Counted from the stretch's first letter, positions 1 to 6,143 are shown. The stretch is 9,170 bases of DNA from Streptosporangiaceae bacterium (GCA_030045215.1 JASIBJ010000162.1:1-9170); one strand, 5' to 3'. Translations and numbers: made by a program. Notes: generated from the sequence alone by a model not told the origin.

Positions 1-922
1 CCGCCGCTGCGGCCGCCGTTGCCGGGAACCCGGGCGCGGCGTCGCGGGATGTCTTGGTGACCGGCGTGGCCGCGGCCAGCGGGGCCTTGGCGGCGGCTGG
101 CCCTGGCACCAGCGCGGCCGGATCCAGGCCGGCACACGATGCGGCGAGCTCGGTTGCCGACGGCCGCTTGGCCGGGTCCCTGGCCAGTGCCGATAGCACC
201 AGCGGGATGAGCGGAGCCGGCATGTTCTCAAGATCCGGCTGGCCATGCACGATCCGGTAGAAGATCGCCTCGAACGTGCCGCTTCCGAACGGCGGCCGCC
301 CGGTGGCGGCGTAAGCCATCGTGGCGCCCCAGGAGTGGATGTCGGCCGCCGGACCGCTCGGCCTGCCCTCGATGACCTCTGGGGCAAGGTAGCCGGGCGT
401 CCCCATGAACATGCCGGTCATGGTCAGGCGGGTCGAATCCGCCGCCTGCGCGATGCCGAAGTCGATCATGACCGGCTCACCGTCGAGCAGCATGACGTTG
501 CCGGGCTTCAGGTCCCTGTGGACGACGCCGGCCCCGTGCACGGCTTCGAGGGCGGCCGCCAGGCCCTTGGCCAAGCGGGCCAGATCCGGACCCGTCAGCG
601 GCCCGTTCGCGGCCACGACGTCCTCGAGCGTCTTGCCGGACACGTAGCGCGTGACGATGTACGGCGGATTGCCGGTTACGTCGGCGTCCACAACCTCGGC
701 CACGTGGGGGCTGCTCACCCGGCGCATCGTCGCTACCTCGCGGGCCAGGCGCCGCCGGGCAGTCTCCTCGGCCGCGCCCGGATGCCTGAGCACCTTGATG
801 GCGACAAGCCGCTCGGCCGGATCGGTGGCAAGGTAGACCACGCCCATCCCGCCTTCGCCGAGTTGCTCGCGCAGTCGGTATGGGCCCAGCCGCTCAACCC
901 CCGCGTGGGCGCTCATGCTCAT
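1..922 (-). CDS. Ser/Thr protein kinase (PknB-like), N-terminal part, runs off left edge
   Basis: A eukaryotic-type (Hanks) Ser/Thr kinase that would phosphorylate protein Ser/Thr residues with ATP. The 307 visible residues hold a complete kinase domain. The glycine loop LGEGGMGVV is at residues 21-29, the VAIK lysine is K43, and the probable helix-C glutamate is E62. The catalytic loop HRDLKPGN is at 135-142 (D137, K139, N142), the DFG aspartate is D154, and APE is at 180-182. Thr164, Thr167 and Thr169 sit in the activation segment, as in PknB-type kinases that autophosphorylate there. After about residue 270 the chain turns into an Ala/Pro/Thr-rich linker. Any transmembrane or sensor domain lies beyond base 1, so the cellular location is unknown. 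The start is the first of two in-frame ATGs (922 and 916), with only a weak ribosome site. The 137-aa gene upstream on the same strand ends 49 bp away, suggesting one transcript. The kinase call is secure; substrate and signal are unknown. Confidence 0.95.
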   Translation of the reverse strand, partial: MSMSAHAGVERLGPYRLREQLGEGGMGVVYLATDPAERLVAIKVLRHPGAAEETARRRLAREVATMRRVSSPHVAEVVDADVTGNPPYIVTRYVSGKTLEDVVAANGPLTGPDLARLAKGLAAALEAVHGAGVVHRDLKPGNVMLLDGEPVMIDFGIAQAADSTRLTMTGMFMGTPGYLAPEVIEGRPSGPAADIHSWGATMAYAATGRPPFGSGTFEAIFYRIVHGQPDLENMPAPLIPLVLSALARDPAKRPSATELAASCAGLDPAALVPGPAAAKAPLAAATPVTKTSRDAAPGFPATAAAAA

Positions 923-971
923 AAAGCCTACGGCGCCCTGCCGAGGGGAGCAGCAAGACGTAAGCCCGGCG

Positions 972-1385
972 TTAACCTCCGGCGACGAGCTTGCGCAGCG
1001 CCTCGGCGGTGATCGCGTTCTGCTCGGCGTGATCTACCAGCGCTTTCGCCAGCTCCGCGGCCCACTTGTCGATCGGGACCTGCTGGCGCGACAGGACAAT
1101 GCCGCGCACCTCCTTGCAGATCTCGGCCACAGGAGCCCCGCGCTGGACCGTCAGCGTCATCACCTGATCACCGAGCCTCACAGTGATCTTGCTCACGCCG
1201 GTTTGCTTGCCCTTCATCCGGTCAGAGACCGATCTCTTCTCCCGGTCGATGGAGACGCACCCCGGCGGCAGCGAGTCCCCCAGCGAGTCGGTGAGAACTC
1301 TCGCATAAATGGCTATATCACTGCTGTCCGCGCGCAGCGCGGCAGCCACCATGTCGAGAGAGGGGCTTTCGGCTGGCTCCGTCAT
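972..1385 (-). CDS. uncharacterised 137-aa protein preceding the kinase gene
   Basis: I cannot assign a function. The protein is soluble-looking, with no signal peptide or membrane segment. An acidic N-terminus (MTEPAESPSLDMV) leads into a mixed alpha/beta body containing a Lys/Arg-rich turn (REKRSVSDRMKGKQ, about residues 48-61). A beta-like segment follows (SKITVRLGDQVMTLTV), then helices ending in LRKLVAGG. The order 'leader helix, basic loop, beta strands, VRGIVL, short C-terminal helices' resembles a small conserved actinobacterial hypothetical family as I remember it, but no enzyme motif is visible. The open frame extends to 1439. I chose ATG 1385 because AAGGA lies at a normal distance in front of it and the extra 18 residues (MRRDICLGACPVDKDAAE) look non-coding. 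It is upstream of and co-directional with the Ser/Thr kinase, with a 49-bp gap, so it may be a partner, adaptor or substrate; that is inference. Confidence 0.75.
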   Translation of the reverse strand: MTEPAESPSLDMVAAALRADSSDIAIYARVLTDSLGDSLPPGCVSIDREKRSVSDRMKGKQTGVSKITVRLGDQVMTLTVQRGAPVAEICKEVRGIVLSRQQVPIDKWAAELAKALVDHAEQNAITAEALRKLVAGG

Positions 1386-1507
1386 CTCTGCCGCATCCTT
1401 ATCTACAGGGCACGCACCCAGGCAAATGTCCCGGCGCATTCCACAATGATCACCCGTTCGCCCCCGCTCTGGGTACCCGGTCCTGGCGCTCCTGGAGGGG
1501 AACGAGG

Positions 1508-2290
1508 TCAGCTCCCAGTGAACGTGGCCTTCCCTGGCCCATTCTCCAGGAAGCTGTTCAAACCGGCCCTGGCATCGTCGGTCGCGAACAGGCCCGCGAA
1601 GTTGAGCCGCTCGATCTCAAGCCCGGTATCCAGATCGGCCTCGAGCCCCCGGTCAATGGCCTCCTTGGCGGCTCGCAGCGCGATCGCCGGGCCGCCGGAG
1701 TAACTGGCCGCCATCTCGCAGGCGGCCTGGTACACCTCGTCGTCTGCGACCACCTTGTCGGCCAGCCCGATCGCGAGCGCCTCGGCCGAGTCCACAAAGC
1801 GGCCCGAGTAGATCAGGTCCTTTGCCCGCGCGGGGCCGATCAGCCGAGGCAGGCGCTGGGTGCCGCCGGCGCCGGGGATGATTCCGAGCAAGATCTCCGG
1901 CTGGCCGAGTTTCGCTGCCTGGCCGACGACCCGGAAGTCCGCGCAGAGGGCAAGTTCGAGGCCGCCACCAAGCGCATATCCGGTGACCGCGGCGACCACG
2001 GGCTTCCCGATCCTGGCCACGGCGCTGAAAGTATCCTGCAACCGGCGCGATCCGGTCGCCGCCATCTGGGCATACCCGAGGTCCGCCATCTCCTTGACGT
2101 CGGCCCCGGCTGCGAACACCTTCGGACCTCCGTAGAGCACTACGGCGCGCACTGCCGGATCTCCCGATACCTGCCGGGCGGCCGCGGCCAGTTCGTCCTG
2201 GACGGCGGCGCTGAGCGCATTCATCGGGGGCCTGTCCAGCCTGATCGTCGCCACGGCCCCGTCGATTTCCACACCCACCAGGTCGCCCAT
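1508..2290 (-). CDS. enoyl-CoA hydratase/isomerase (crotonase family)
   Basis: A 260-aa crotonase-fold protein, the usual full length, expected to hydrate trans-2-enoyl-CoA to 3-hydroxyacyl-CoA in fatty-acid or amino-acid beta-oxidation in the cytoplasm. The CoA-binding and oxyanion motif AGADVKEM is at residues 61-68, and GYALGGGLELALCADFR at 104-120. Glu112 and Glu132 (in LGQPEILLGIIPGAGGTQRL, 128-147) align with the two catalytic glutamates of rat mitochondrial hydratase (E144 and E164). Ala63 and Gly109 occupy the oxyanion-hole positions. Having both glutamates favours true hydratase activity over a dehalogenase or ligase variant, but the chain-length preference cannot be read. The open frame runs up to 2392. 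I chose ATG 2290 because GGAGGT precedes it by 7 bases and the usual family N-terminus begins there. No other beta-oxidation gene is in the window, so it may be a free-standing paralogue. Actinomycetes usually carry many of these. Confidence 0.95.
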   Translation of the reverse strand: MGDLVGVEIDGAVATIRLDRPPMNALSAAVQDELAAAARQVSGDPAVRAVVLYGGPKVFAAGADVKEMADLGYAQMAATGSRRLQDTFSAVARIGKPVVAAVTGYALGGGLELALCADFRVVGQAAKLGQPEILLGIIPGAGGTQRLPRLIGPARAKDLIYSGRFVDSAEALAIGLADKVVADDEVYQAACEMAASYSGGPAIALRAAKEAIDRGLEADLDTGLEIERLNFAGLFATDDARAGLNSFLENGPGKATFTGS

Positions 2291-2316
2291 TGCAGCACCT
2301 CCAATGCCGAGCCACG

Positions 2317-2322
2317 ATCCTA
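2317..2322 (-). promoter_or_regulatory. possible -10 element for the enoyl-CoA hydratase gene
   Basis: On the minus strand this reads TAGGAT, a good actinobacterial -10 box. It would place the transcript start about 20 bases before the hydratase ATG, so the mRNA would begin just ahead of the GGAGGT ribosome site. I see no convincing -35 at the normal distance, hence the low confidence. Confidence 0.3.
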
Positions 2323-2340
2323 CGCAGCCCGGCTGGAGGG

Positions 2341-2365
2341 AGGGCGCCGGCCGGTGGCCGGTCCC
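2341..2365 (-). terminator. GC-rich hairpin between the Cys/His gene and the hydratase gene
   Basis: CCGGCC (2347-2352) and GGCCGG (2356-2361) form a perfect 6-bp stem around a 3-base loop, with GGG/CCC outside it able to extend the pairing. It lies about 60 bases after the stop codon of the 144-aa gene and before the hydratase promoter candidate. There is no U-tract, so it could be a U-less actinobacterial terminator or merely GC-rich sequence. Confidence 0.3.
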
Positions 2366-2419
2366 TGGAGGCCGGGGGCTTAACGGCGGCACACGCGCCC
2401 GCGCACCCGGCGGTCGGCG

Positions 2420-2854
2420 CTAGCTGGCGCGGCGGCCGATTCTCGCCAAGTAGGTCTGCACGCTGTTGCGGCCGACGTGCCAGGAATGCTGGCAGGTCAA
2501 GGACGTGCACGGGCTGGTCGCGGGCGGCTTCCCGTCCGACCAGCCCGTACACATCTCCAGCAGGCAATCCGGAGGCAGCGTGTAGTCGATCTCGACGGCC
2601 CGGCCCCCGGCGGGCCGATCGGCCAAGACCAGATCCGCTGCCTGCACGAGAGCCCTGGCCGCGGGCAGCAGGCGCGCGGCCAGGCTTGCCTTCGAAACCC
2701 TGCTCAGAGACCGGCCAGCACTCGTTGCATCTGAACGCAGGAACGCCGCGAGTGCCTCGAGGCACGCCTGGTCCTCTGTCGTACGTGAGTGCTGGCCACG
2801 ACGCCTCCGACCGCGGGCCTGCTGGGTCCCCTCCAGCGAGAGCATCACTCCCAT
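2420..2854 (-). CDS. uncharacterised 144-aa Cys/His-rich protein, divergent from the XRE regulator
   Basis: I do not recognise the family. The chain begins with a short basic stretch (ARGRRRRG, residues 13-20). A helical, Ala/Leu-rich middle follows (about 30-80), then a C-terminal third holding C97-x4-C102, C116-x4-C121, H123 and H126. The spacing could bind a metal such as zinc. The tail (SVQTYLARIGRRAS) is basic. There is no signal peptide or membrane span. The open frame extends to 2881. I chose ATG 2854 because the strong GAGGAGGGG lies 7-8 bases before it. A sigma70-like promoter (TTGACC, 18 bases, TAGGCT) is placed correctly upstream, and its spacer contains GCGAAG repeats shared with the XRE gene's leader. 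The codons show moderate GC bias at third positions with more A/T endings than the hydratase, which may point to accessory origin. It is probably a real gene controlled by the neighbouring regulator; its biochemical role is unknown. Confidence 0.6.
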   Translation of the reverse strand: MGVMLSLEGTQQARGRRRRGQHSRTTEDQACLEALAAFLRSDATSAGRSLSRVSKASLAARLLPAARALVQAADLVLADRPAGGRAVEIDYTLPPDCLLEMCTGWSDGKPPATSPCTSLTCQHSWHVGRNSVQTYLARIGRRAS

Positions 2855-2905
2855 TTGCTGTCCCCTCCTCGCTGCCAGCAAATGGCTGCGATGACTCCGG
2901 CTGTC

Positions 2906-2935
2906 AGCCTACTGCGAAGGATTGCGAAGGGTCAA
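2906..2935 (-). promoter_or_regulatory. sigma70-like promoter of the Cys/His gene, overlapped by GCGAAG repeats
   Basis: On the minus strand TTGACC (2930-2935) is followed after exactly 18 bases by TAGGCT (2906-2911), close to the housekeeping consensus. Transcription would start near 2899 and give a leader of about 45 bases before the ATG at 2854. The spacer carries two copies of the GCGAAG repeat, so a protein bound there would block RNA polymerase. No experimental start site is available. Confidence 0.55.
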
Positions 2936-3053
2936 GAAGTTCGCGCGAAGTTTTTACTTTTGGGCATTACCTATCAAAGCGGTCGTAGCCTGGCGGCTAT
3001 TCTCGACTCGCCGACCGTCGTGTGTCTGGACAGTCTGCGAAGTTCATGCGAAG
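2913..3053 (+). repeat. helically phased GCGAAG direct repeats (candidate operator array)
   Basis: GCGAAG occurs at 2914, 2924, 2945, 3037 and 3048, always in the same orientation, with a degenerate copy (AAGAAG) at 2934. The steps inside the left cluster are 10, 10 and 11 bases, and the right pair is 11 bases apart. All copies in a cluster therefore face the same side of the helix. The left cluster overlaps the promoter of the 144-aa gene. The right pair ends 8 bases before the XRE start codon and includes its ribosome-binding region. This fits binding by a regulator acting as a head-to-tail oligomer, most simply the adjacent XRE protein. The binding partner is inference; the repeats and their spacing are directly visible. 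Confidence 0.6.
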
Positions 3054-3061
3054 GTTGCTCC

Positions 3062-3502
3062 ATGACTGAACGCCCGGAACCGCCCCCTTGGGGCGCGCTG
3101 ATTACGGCCGCCCTGGCCAGCGAAGGCATCTCGGCGCGCGAAGCCGCACGCCGGGCGGGCCTGAGCGAAGGCAGGTGGCGGCAGATCACAGCCGGCTATC
3201 AGGTCGTGAGCCCAGGCGTCTACGCGCACGTGCGCGGGCCGGCCGGCACGCTCGCGAGGATGGCGGCTGTCGTCGGCATCACCCCGGCTCAGCTACGGTC
3301 CGCCGAGCGCGATGATGCCGCCAGGGTGCTCGAAGGCAGGCTTGACCGCAGGCCCGCGAGCGACGAGATGCTCGAGCGGATCAAGGCCATGGACACCGAC
3401 CAGGCGCGGGAACTCCTCGCGACGATCGCGGTTCGACTCGGCATCAGCCTGCCCGCTGGTGCGAGTGAGGACGACGAGAACGAGCGCAGGTACGGGACGT
3501 AG
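3062..3502 (+). CDS. XRE-family helix-turn-helix transcriptional regulator
   Basis: A 146-aa DNA-binding regulator. Residues about 10-80 form a lambda-repressor-like helix-turn-helix domain: the helix 2/turn/helix 3 region is ISAREAARRAGLSEGRWRQI (23-42). GTLARMAAVVGITPAQLRSA (62-81) follows, as in XRE proteins whose last helices read 'LARMA..VGITPEQL'. The C-terminal part (about 85-146) is helical and charged (DEMLERIKAMDTDQARELLA) and ends in an acidic/basic tail. It has no enzymatic or membrane domain and may mediate oligomerisation. The frame is open upstream to 2789, but that stretch holds the promoter and repeats of the divergent gene. I chose ATG 3062, which has GAAGG at a normal distance. 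It is transcribed away from the 144-aa gene. The GCGAAG repeats at both genes' control points suggest that it represses itself and its neighbour. The ligand or signal is unknown. Confidence 0.85.
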   Translation: MTERPEPPPWGALITAALASEGISAREAARRAGLSEGRWRQITAGYQVVSPGVYAHVRGPAGTLARMAAVVGITPAQLRSAERDDAARVLEGRLDRRPASDEMLERIKAMDTDQARELLATIAVRLGISLPAGASEDDENERRYGT

Positions 3503-3601
3503 CCGCATGCGGCCTGCCTGACGTGAAGCGGATTCGGCAGCTCACCTGCGAGCCTGGCGCCTTGGCGGCGACGATCGGCCAGCCCGCCATGCAGGGCAGC
3601 C

Positions 3602-3960
3602 CTAGCCGCGGCCGGCAGTACACCGCGTTGGAGCCCGCTCAGAGCGCCGGGCTGAAACCCGTCCCTCGGCACCCGGCCACGCGGTAAGAAATTCGAGTAT
3701 GAGTCCGGCCGTGCGTTCGGTCCACGTCTCGCCGGGGCTGACCCGGGAGAACTCCGGGCCGGCACAATGCCTTCCTGCGGGTTGTGCAGGTGGGCCGGCG
3801 TCTCGGCGCGGAAGTCCGGCCGCGGGCTGAAGTCCGCGTCGAAATACCACGAGGAAACGCCCGCAGTTCCGGCGGCAGGCGCAATTGAGGTTCCTCACCC
3901 TCGGGTCCTGCCGGGTGTGCGGGCTCCCCCACGCCAGTCCGAACTGCGATCGGCGAGGTT
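3602..3960 (-). pseudogene. decayed coding fragments on the minus strand, frame-shifted
   Basis: Protein-like segments follow one another on the minus strand but in different frames. Reading from the right, these are EEPQLRLPPELRAFPRG, then YFDADFSPRPDFRAETPAHL, then EFSRVSPGETWTERTAGLIL continuing into EFLTAWPGAEGRV. Each looks like ordinary soluble protein with sensible codon use, yet no single frame joins them and no ribosome site or start precedes a long enough frame. I read this as the remnant of a former gene broken by at least two indels. I do not recognise the family. The alternative is chance open frames in GC-rich DNA. Confidence 0.35.
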
Positions 3961-4041
3961 AACGGCAGGCTAACAGCTGTGGCGGCCAGGAACAGCAGAA
4001 AACGCTGGCCGCGGGACGCCTTCTCTTGATCACGGGGTGGA

Positions 4042-4056
4042 TCAGGTAGTACCTGA
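4042..4056. promoter_or_regulatory. perfect 7+1+7 palindrome, possible operator
   Basis: TCAGGTA-G-TACCTGA is a perfect inverted repeat with one central base. It lies in a gene-free interval just before the AT-richer stretch. Such short-spaced symmetric sites are typical of dimeric repressors (TetR or GntR size), but no intact gene or clear promoter adjoins it, so its role is open. Confidence 0.35.
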
Positions 4057-4059
4057 CCA

Positions 4060-4400
4060 ATGCGCGGAAGATGCCTGCTGCACGGGGCGATGACGGGGCG
4101 TGATTGGCGAAAATTTCTCACCCAGAAGAGGTAAGCCCGCAAGTCGCAAGCTGCGCCGTCCGGATGGCGTTAATGCGCTGCTACCCAGCCGAAAGGGAAA
4201 CGAACCAATCGATCTGACTATCCGCATACATGCCGTCAACGAATTCCACCAGAATCACGGTGAAATATCCGCGCCTAATTGCCACGCCATGCTGGCCATG
4301 ACCGCTCCGCGGATAGGTATCGACAGGCCGCGCGTAGCTGATAGATAAAATCCGTCCACTGGCAAACTCGCGACCTGGCGGCTCAGATGAGAGTGCCACC
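4060..4400. other. gene-free, AT-richer interval
   Basis: This stretch is visibly lower in GC than its surroundings and has no reading frame with the third-position bias of the real genes. No tRNA, hairpin-plus-T-run or insertion-sequence end is apparent. The minus-strand frame that crosses it (VILVEFVDGMYADSQIDWFV near 4190-4255) may be the tail of the decayed membrane protein to the right, or chance. Confidence 0.45.
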
Positions 4401-5433
4401 GGTCGCCGCCGTTGTCGGACAGGGTCGGTTGCCGTGAACGCGGTCGCTGTGTTGATCACAGACACCGCGGCGGACAGGACGGCGGCGACAGAGCCGGCTC
4501 CAGCGCAGCCGAACGTGGCCCGGCAGCCGACGTATATGAGCAGTGATGTCCCGGCCAGGACGCGCGCCTGGTCGGCCGGGCCAGTAGTACCTCTGCCGCG
4601 AGCACGCCGACGAGCGACGCGCGAACTGGGCCAGGAAACCGGGGTTACGACGGCCGGGACGCCGAGCGCTATCAGCAGGGCTTCGGCGCGCAGCCACGTT
4701 CCGCTGAGCATGTTCAGGCACGGCCCAGAGTAGAACCCTGTCTGTCGTTCGAGCGCGGTGCGCAAAGACCGCGCGCAGGTGACCCCGTCAGCCACTAGCG
4801 CGAGCGCCAGCGGTACGTCAGCGTGCCCGTGAGGATGGCGTCTGCCCGGACGGCGGCAGCCGCCCGGGGGCGCCACGCGCGAGCACCGCGACACTGATCA
4901 TGACCGGGTCGGGACAGTCCCGAAGCGTACGTGGTCGCATTGGCCGCAGCCGGCATGGCTGCGGTCACAGTGGCGAGCGCGGCGGGCCGGCCGCCTTCCC
5001 GAGCGGCCAACAGGACCGCAAGCCAGGTCGCGCAAGGCGAGCTTGGCCTAGGGCCAGCGCCATCGCGTCATAGGTCGCGAGTGCGCCGTGGAACTGGAAT
5101 GCCGCCCATCCTGGCCAGCAGCGCTGTGGCAAAGCAGGCCGCGCGGCGGTCGAACGGGGCCTCTGATCCGCGTAGTTCCGCGGTTGCCGGGCGAGCACCT
5201 TCGCCAGCGACAGCAGCCGGGCCGCCGCCAGCCGCCTGATGCTCACCGCGATGGCGCTGAGCAGCGAATATACAGCGAGCGAGCCGGAGAAATGTTCGCG
5301 AAGTCCGGCACCGGCCACCGTGGATCAGGTACGCCAGTTCCGGTCCGCCCGGCCGCAGACGTCCCGTGCGAGGACGCAGTGTTGCTCCGCATAAGGCGTA
5401 CCGTCAGCAGCGACTGCACGGCCAGCAGTGCGA
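4400..5433 (-). pseudogene. decayed multi-pass membrane protein gene(s), several frameshifts
   Basis: Hydrophobic, membrane-like segments lie one after another on the minus strand but alternate between frames. From right to left they include IALLAVQSLLTVRL (just below 5437), GSLAVYSLLSAIAVSI (about 5230-5280), PAALATVTAAMPAAANATTY (about 4930-4985), LRAEALLIALGVPAVVTPVSW (about 4630-4695), SLVGVLAAEVLLARP (about 4575-4620) and AGSVAAVLSAAVSVINTATA (about 4435-4495). Codons within each segment mostly end in G or C, as in real genes here, but stops and frame changes break the whole. One or more integral membrane proteins that have decayed is the simplest reading. The family cannot be named. A short motif near 5345 (GPELAYLIHGG) faintly recalls TIGR04222-type membrane proteins, but this is too weak to rely on. 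Sequencing error is an alternative. Confidence 0.4.
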
Positions 5434-5880
5434 TCATGGGCGACCGGGGGCCAGCGGCCAGCCCGGTCCGTGCGGCCGAAGCAATGACGTCCTGCCGACG
5501 GCGGCGGATACGCCACGCGGGCCGTCGACGGCCGCCGGCTGCTGCCGGGCCGGGACGACGTCGAGCGGTTCGGGCCCGGCCAGCGACGTCAGCCGCGCGA
5601 GAGCATGCCGCCCGGGGGTCGGCGCGAGCGCTTCCATGCTGGGAGCGCCCTCCGGTTCAGTCAGGTCAAGCTGAGAGATAGAGACGGCCGATCCCGGACC
5701 TGGCGACAGCGCCGTGCACGAGCCGACCGGTGCGCGACGGGCGCCGGCGGTCACGTCACCAGCCATCAGGCTGTGCGGGCCGACGCCGCTCACCACCCCC
5801 GCAATGAGCGACCCTGCCGCACGGGCAGGGTCGACATGCAATGGAGGCCGGGCGGGGGGAGCGAGCTGTACCTGCCCCAT
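5434..5880 (-). CDS. doubtful 148-aa hypothetical protein downstream of bldC
   Basis: A minus-strand frame starting at ATG 5880, with an AGGGG-like ribosome site, 29 bases after the bldC stop codon. The product is rich in Pro, Ala and Gly with no recognisable domain. Its middle (SAVSISQLDLTEPEGAPSMEALAP) looks protein-like, and about four fifths of its codons end in G or C, only slightly above the local base composition. Its stop codon overlaps the ATG of a following short frame as ATGA, an arrangement typical of translational coupling. That short frame is itself broken, so this could equally be the first part of the decayed region to its left. No function is proposed. Confidence 0.25.
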   Translation of the reverse strand: MGQVQLAPPARPPLHVDPARAAGSLIAGVVSGVGPHSLMAGDVTAGARRAPVGSCTALSPGPGSAVSISQLDLTEPEGAPSMEALAPTPGRHALARLTSLAGPEPLDVVPARQQPAAVDGPRGVSAAVGRTSLLRPHGPGWPLAPGRP

Positions 5881-5909
5881 GGCCACCCCTGGGGCAGGCG
5901 CCGGTTTGG

Positions 5910-6128
5910 TCACTCGCCGGCTGCGCGTGGCAGCGAAACGCCCTGCCAGCCGTTCAGGAAGCCGCGAACTTCGCTCTCGCTGTACCGGCGGTGCCCGCCG
6001 GGCGTGCGGATCGATGACAGCTTTCCTCCGCGCGCCCACCGGGTGACGGTCTTCGGGTCAACCCGAAGCATCGCGGCGACCTCGGCCGGGGTGAGCAGGC
6101 GGTTGTCCGGCTTGATCTGAGTTCTCAC
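5910..6128 (-). CDS. bldC: BldC-family MerR-like DNA-binding protein
   Basis: A 72-aa protein closely matching the Streptomyces developmental regulator BldC (68 aa) in length and motif. The winged helix-turn-helix is LTPAEVAAMLRVDPKTVTRW (residues 12-31), followed by the wing-region sequence SIRTPGGHRRY (39-49), which is diagnostic of the family. There is no effector-binding or coiled-coil domain, as in BldC. In Streptomyces, BldC binds DNA as head-to-tail oligomers on direct repeats and holds back the switch from vegetative growth to development; the role here is inferred from that. The start is GTG 6128, with AGAGGA about 8 bases upstream and an N-terminus of the expected length. It follows the phosphorylase gene on the same strand after a 385-bp gap, so it probably has its own promoter. 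The short non-conserved tail (WQGVSLPRAAGE) is normal for the family. The family call is firm; that it is the true orthologue rather than a paralogue is not certain. Confidence 0.92.
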   Translation of the reverse strand: MRTQIKPDNRLLTPAEVAAMLRVDPKTVTRWARGGKLSSIRTPGGHRRYSESEVRGFLNGWQGVSLPRAAGE

Positions 6129-6143
6129 GAGGAGGGTCCTCTC
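6129..6143 (-). promoter_or_regulatory. inverted repeat masking the bldC ribosome-binding site
   Basis: In the bldC mRNA the Shine-Dalgarno sequence lies in GAGGA-CCC-UCCUC, a 5-bp stem with a 3-base loop directly before the GUG start. When folded it would cover the ribosome site. The stem is short and GC-rich, so it could modestly lower translation or serve as a protein or RNA switch target; the effect is inferred. Confidence 0.4.

Noticed and set aside
245..1012. Plus-strand 255-codon open frame
   Set aside because: Antisense to the kinase, which has every catalytic motif. The composition is Arg/Gly/His-rich with no domain.
1653..2765. Minus-strand 370-codon open frame overlapping the hydratase
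   Set aside because: It is an alternate frame of the hydratase and its upstream DNA. Arg/Gly-rich and without motif, while the hydratase frame has a strong ribosome site and catalytic residues.
2290..2988. Plus-strand 232-codon open frame opposite the Cys/His gene
   Set aside because: It runs through the promoter and GCGAAG array and is Arg/Pro/Ser-rich, with no ribosome site or recognisable fold.
3523..3687. Small plus-strand ORF (54 aa, GTG start) just after the XRE gene
   Set aside because: Its codons are strongly GC-ending, but there is no ribosome site and no recognisable motif. It overlaps the minus-strand fragment that looks more like protein. Worth a ribosome-profiling check only.
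3737..3753. CCCGG/CCGGG hairpin with a 7-base loop as a terminator for the XRE gene
   Set aside because: Short stem, no T-run, and 235 bases past the stop codon. It is also explained by GC-rich sequence.
5088..5681. Plus-strand 197-codon open frame
   Set aside because: Arg/Ala-rich antisense frame opposite the hydrophobic minus-strand segments; no start signal or motif.
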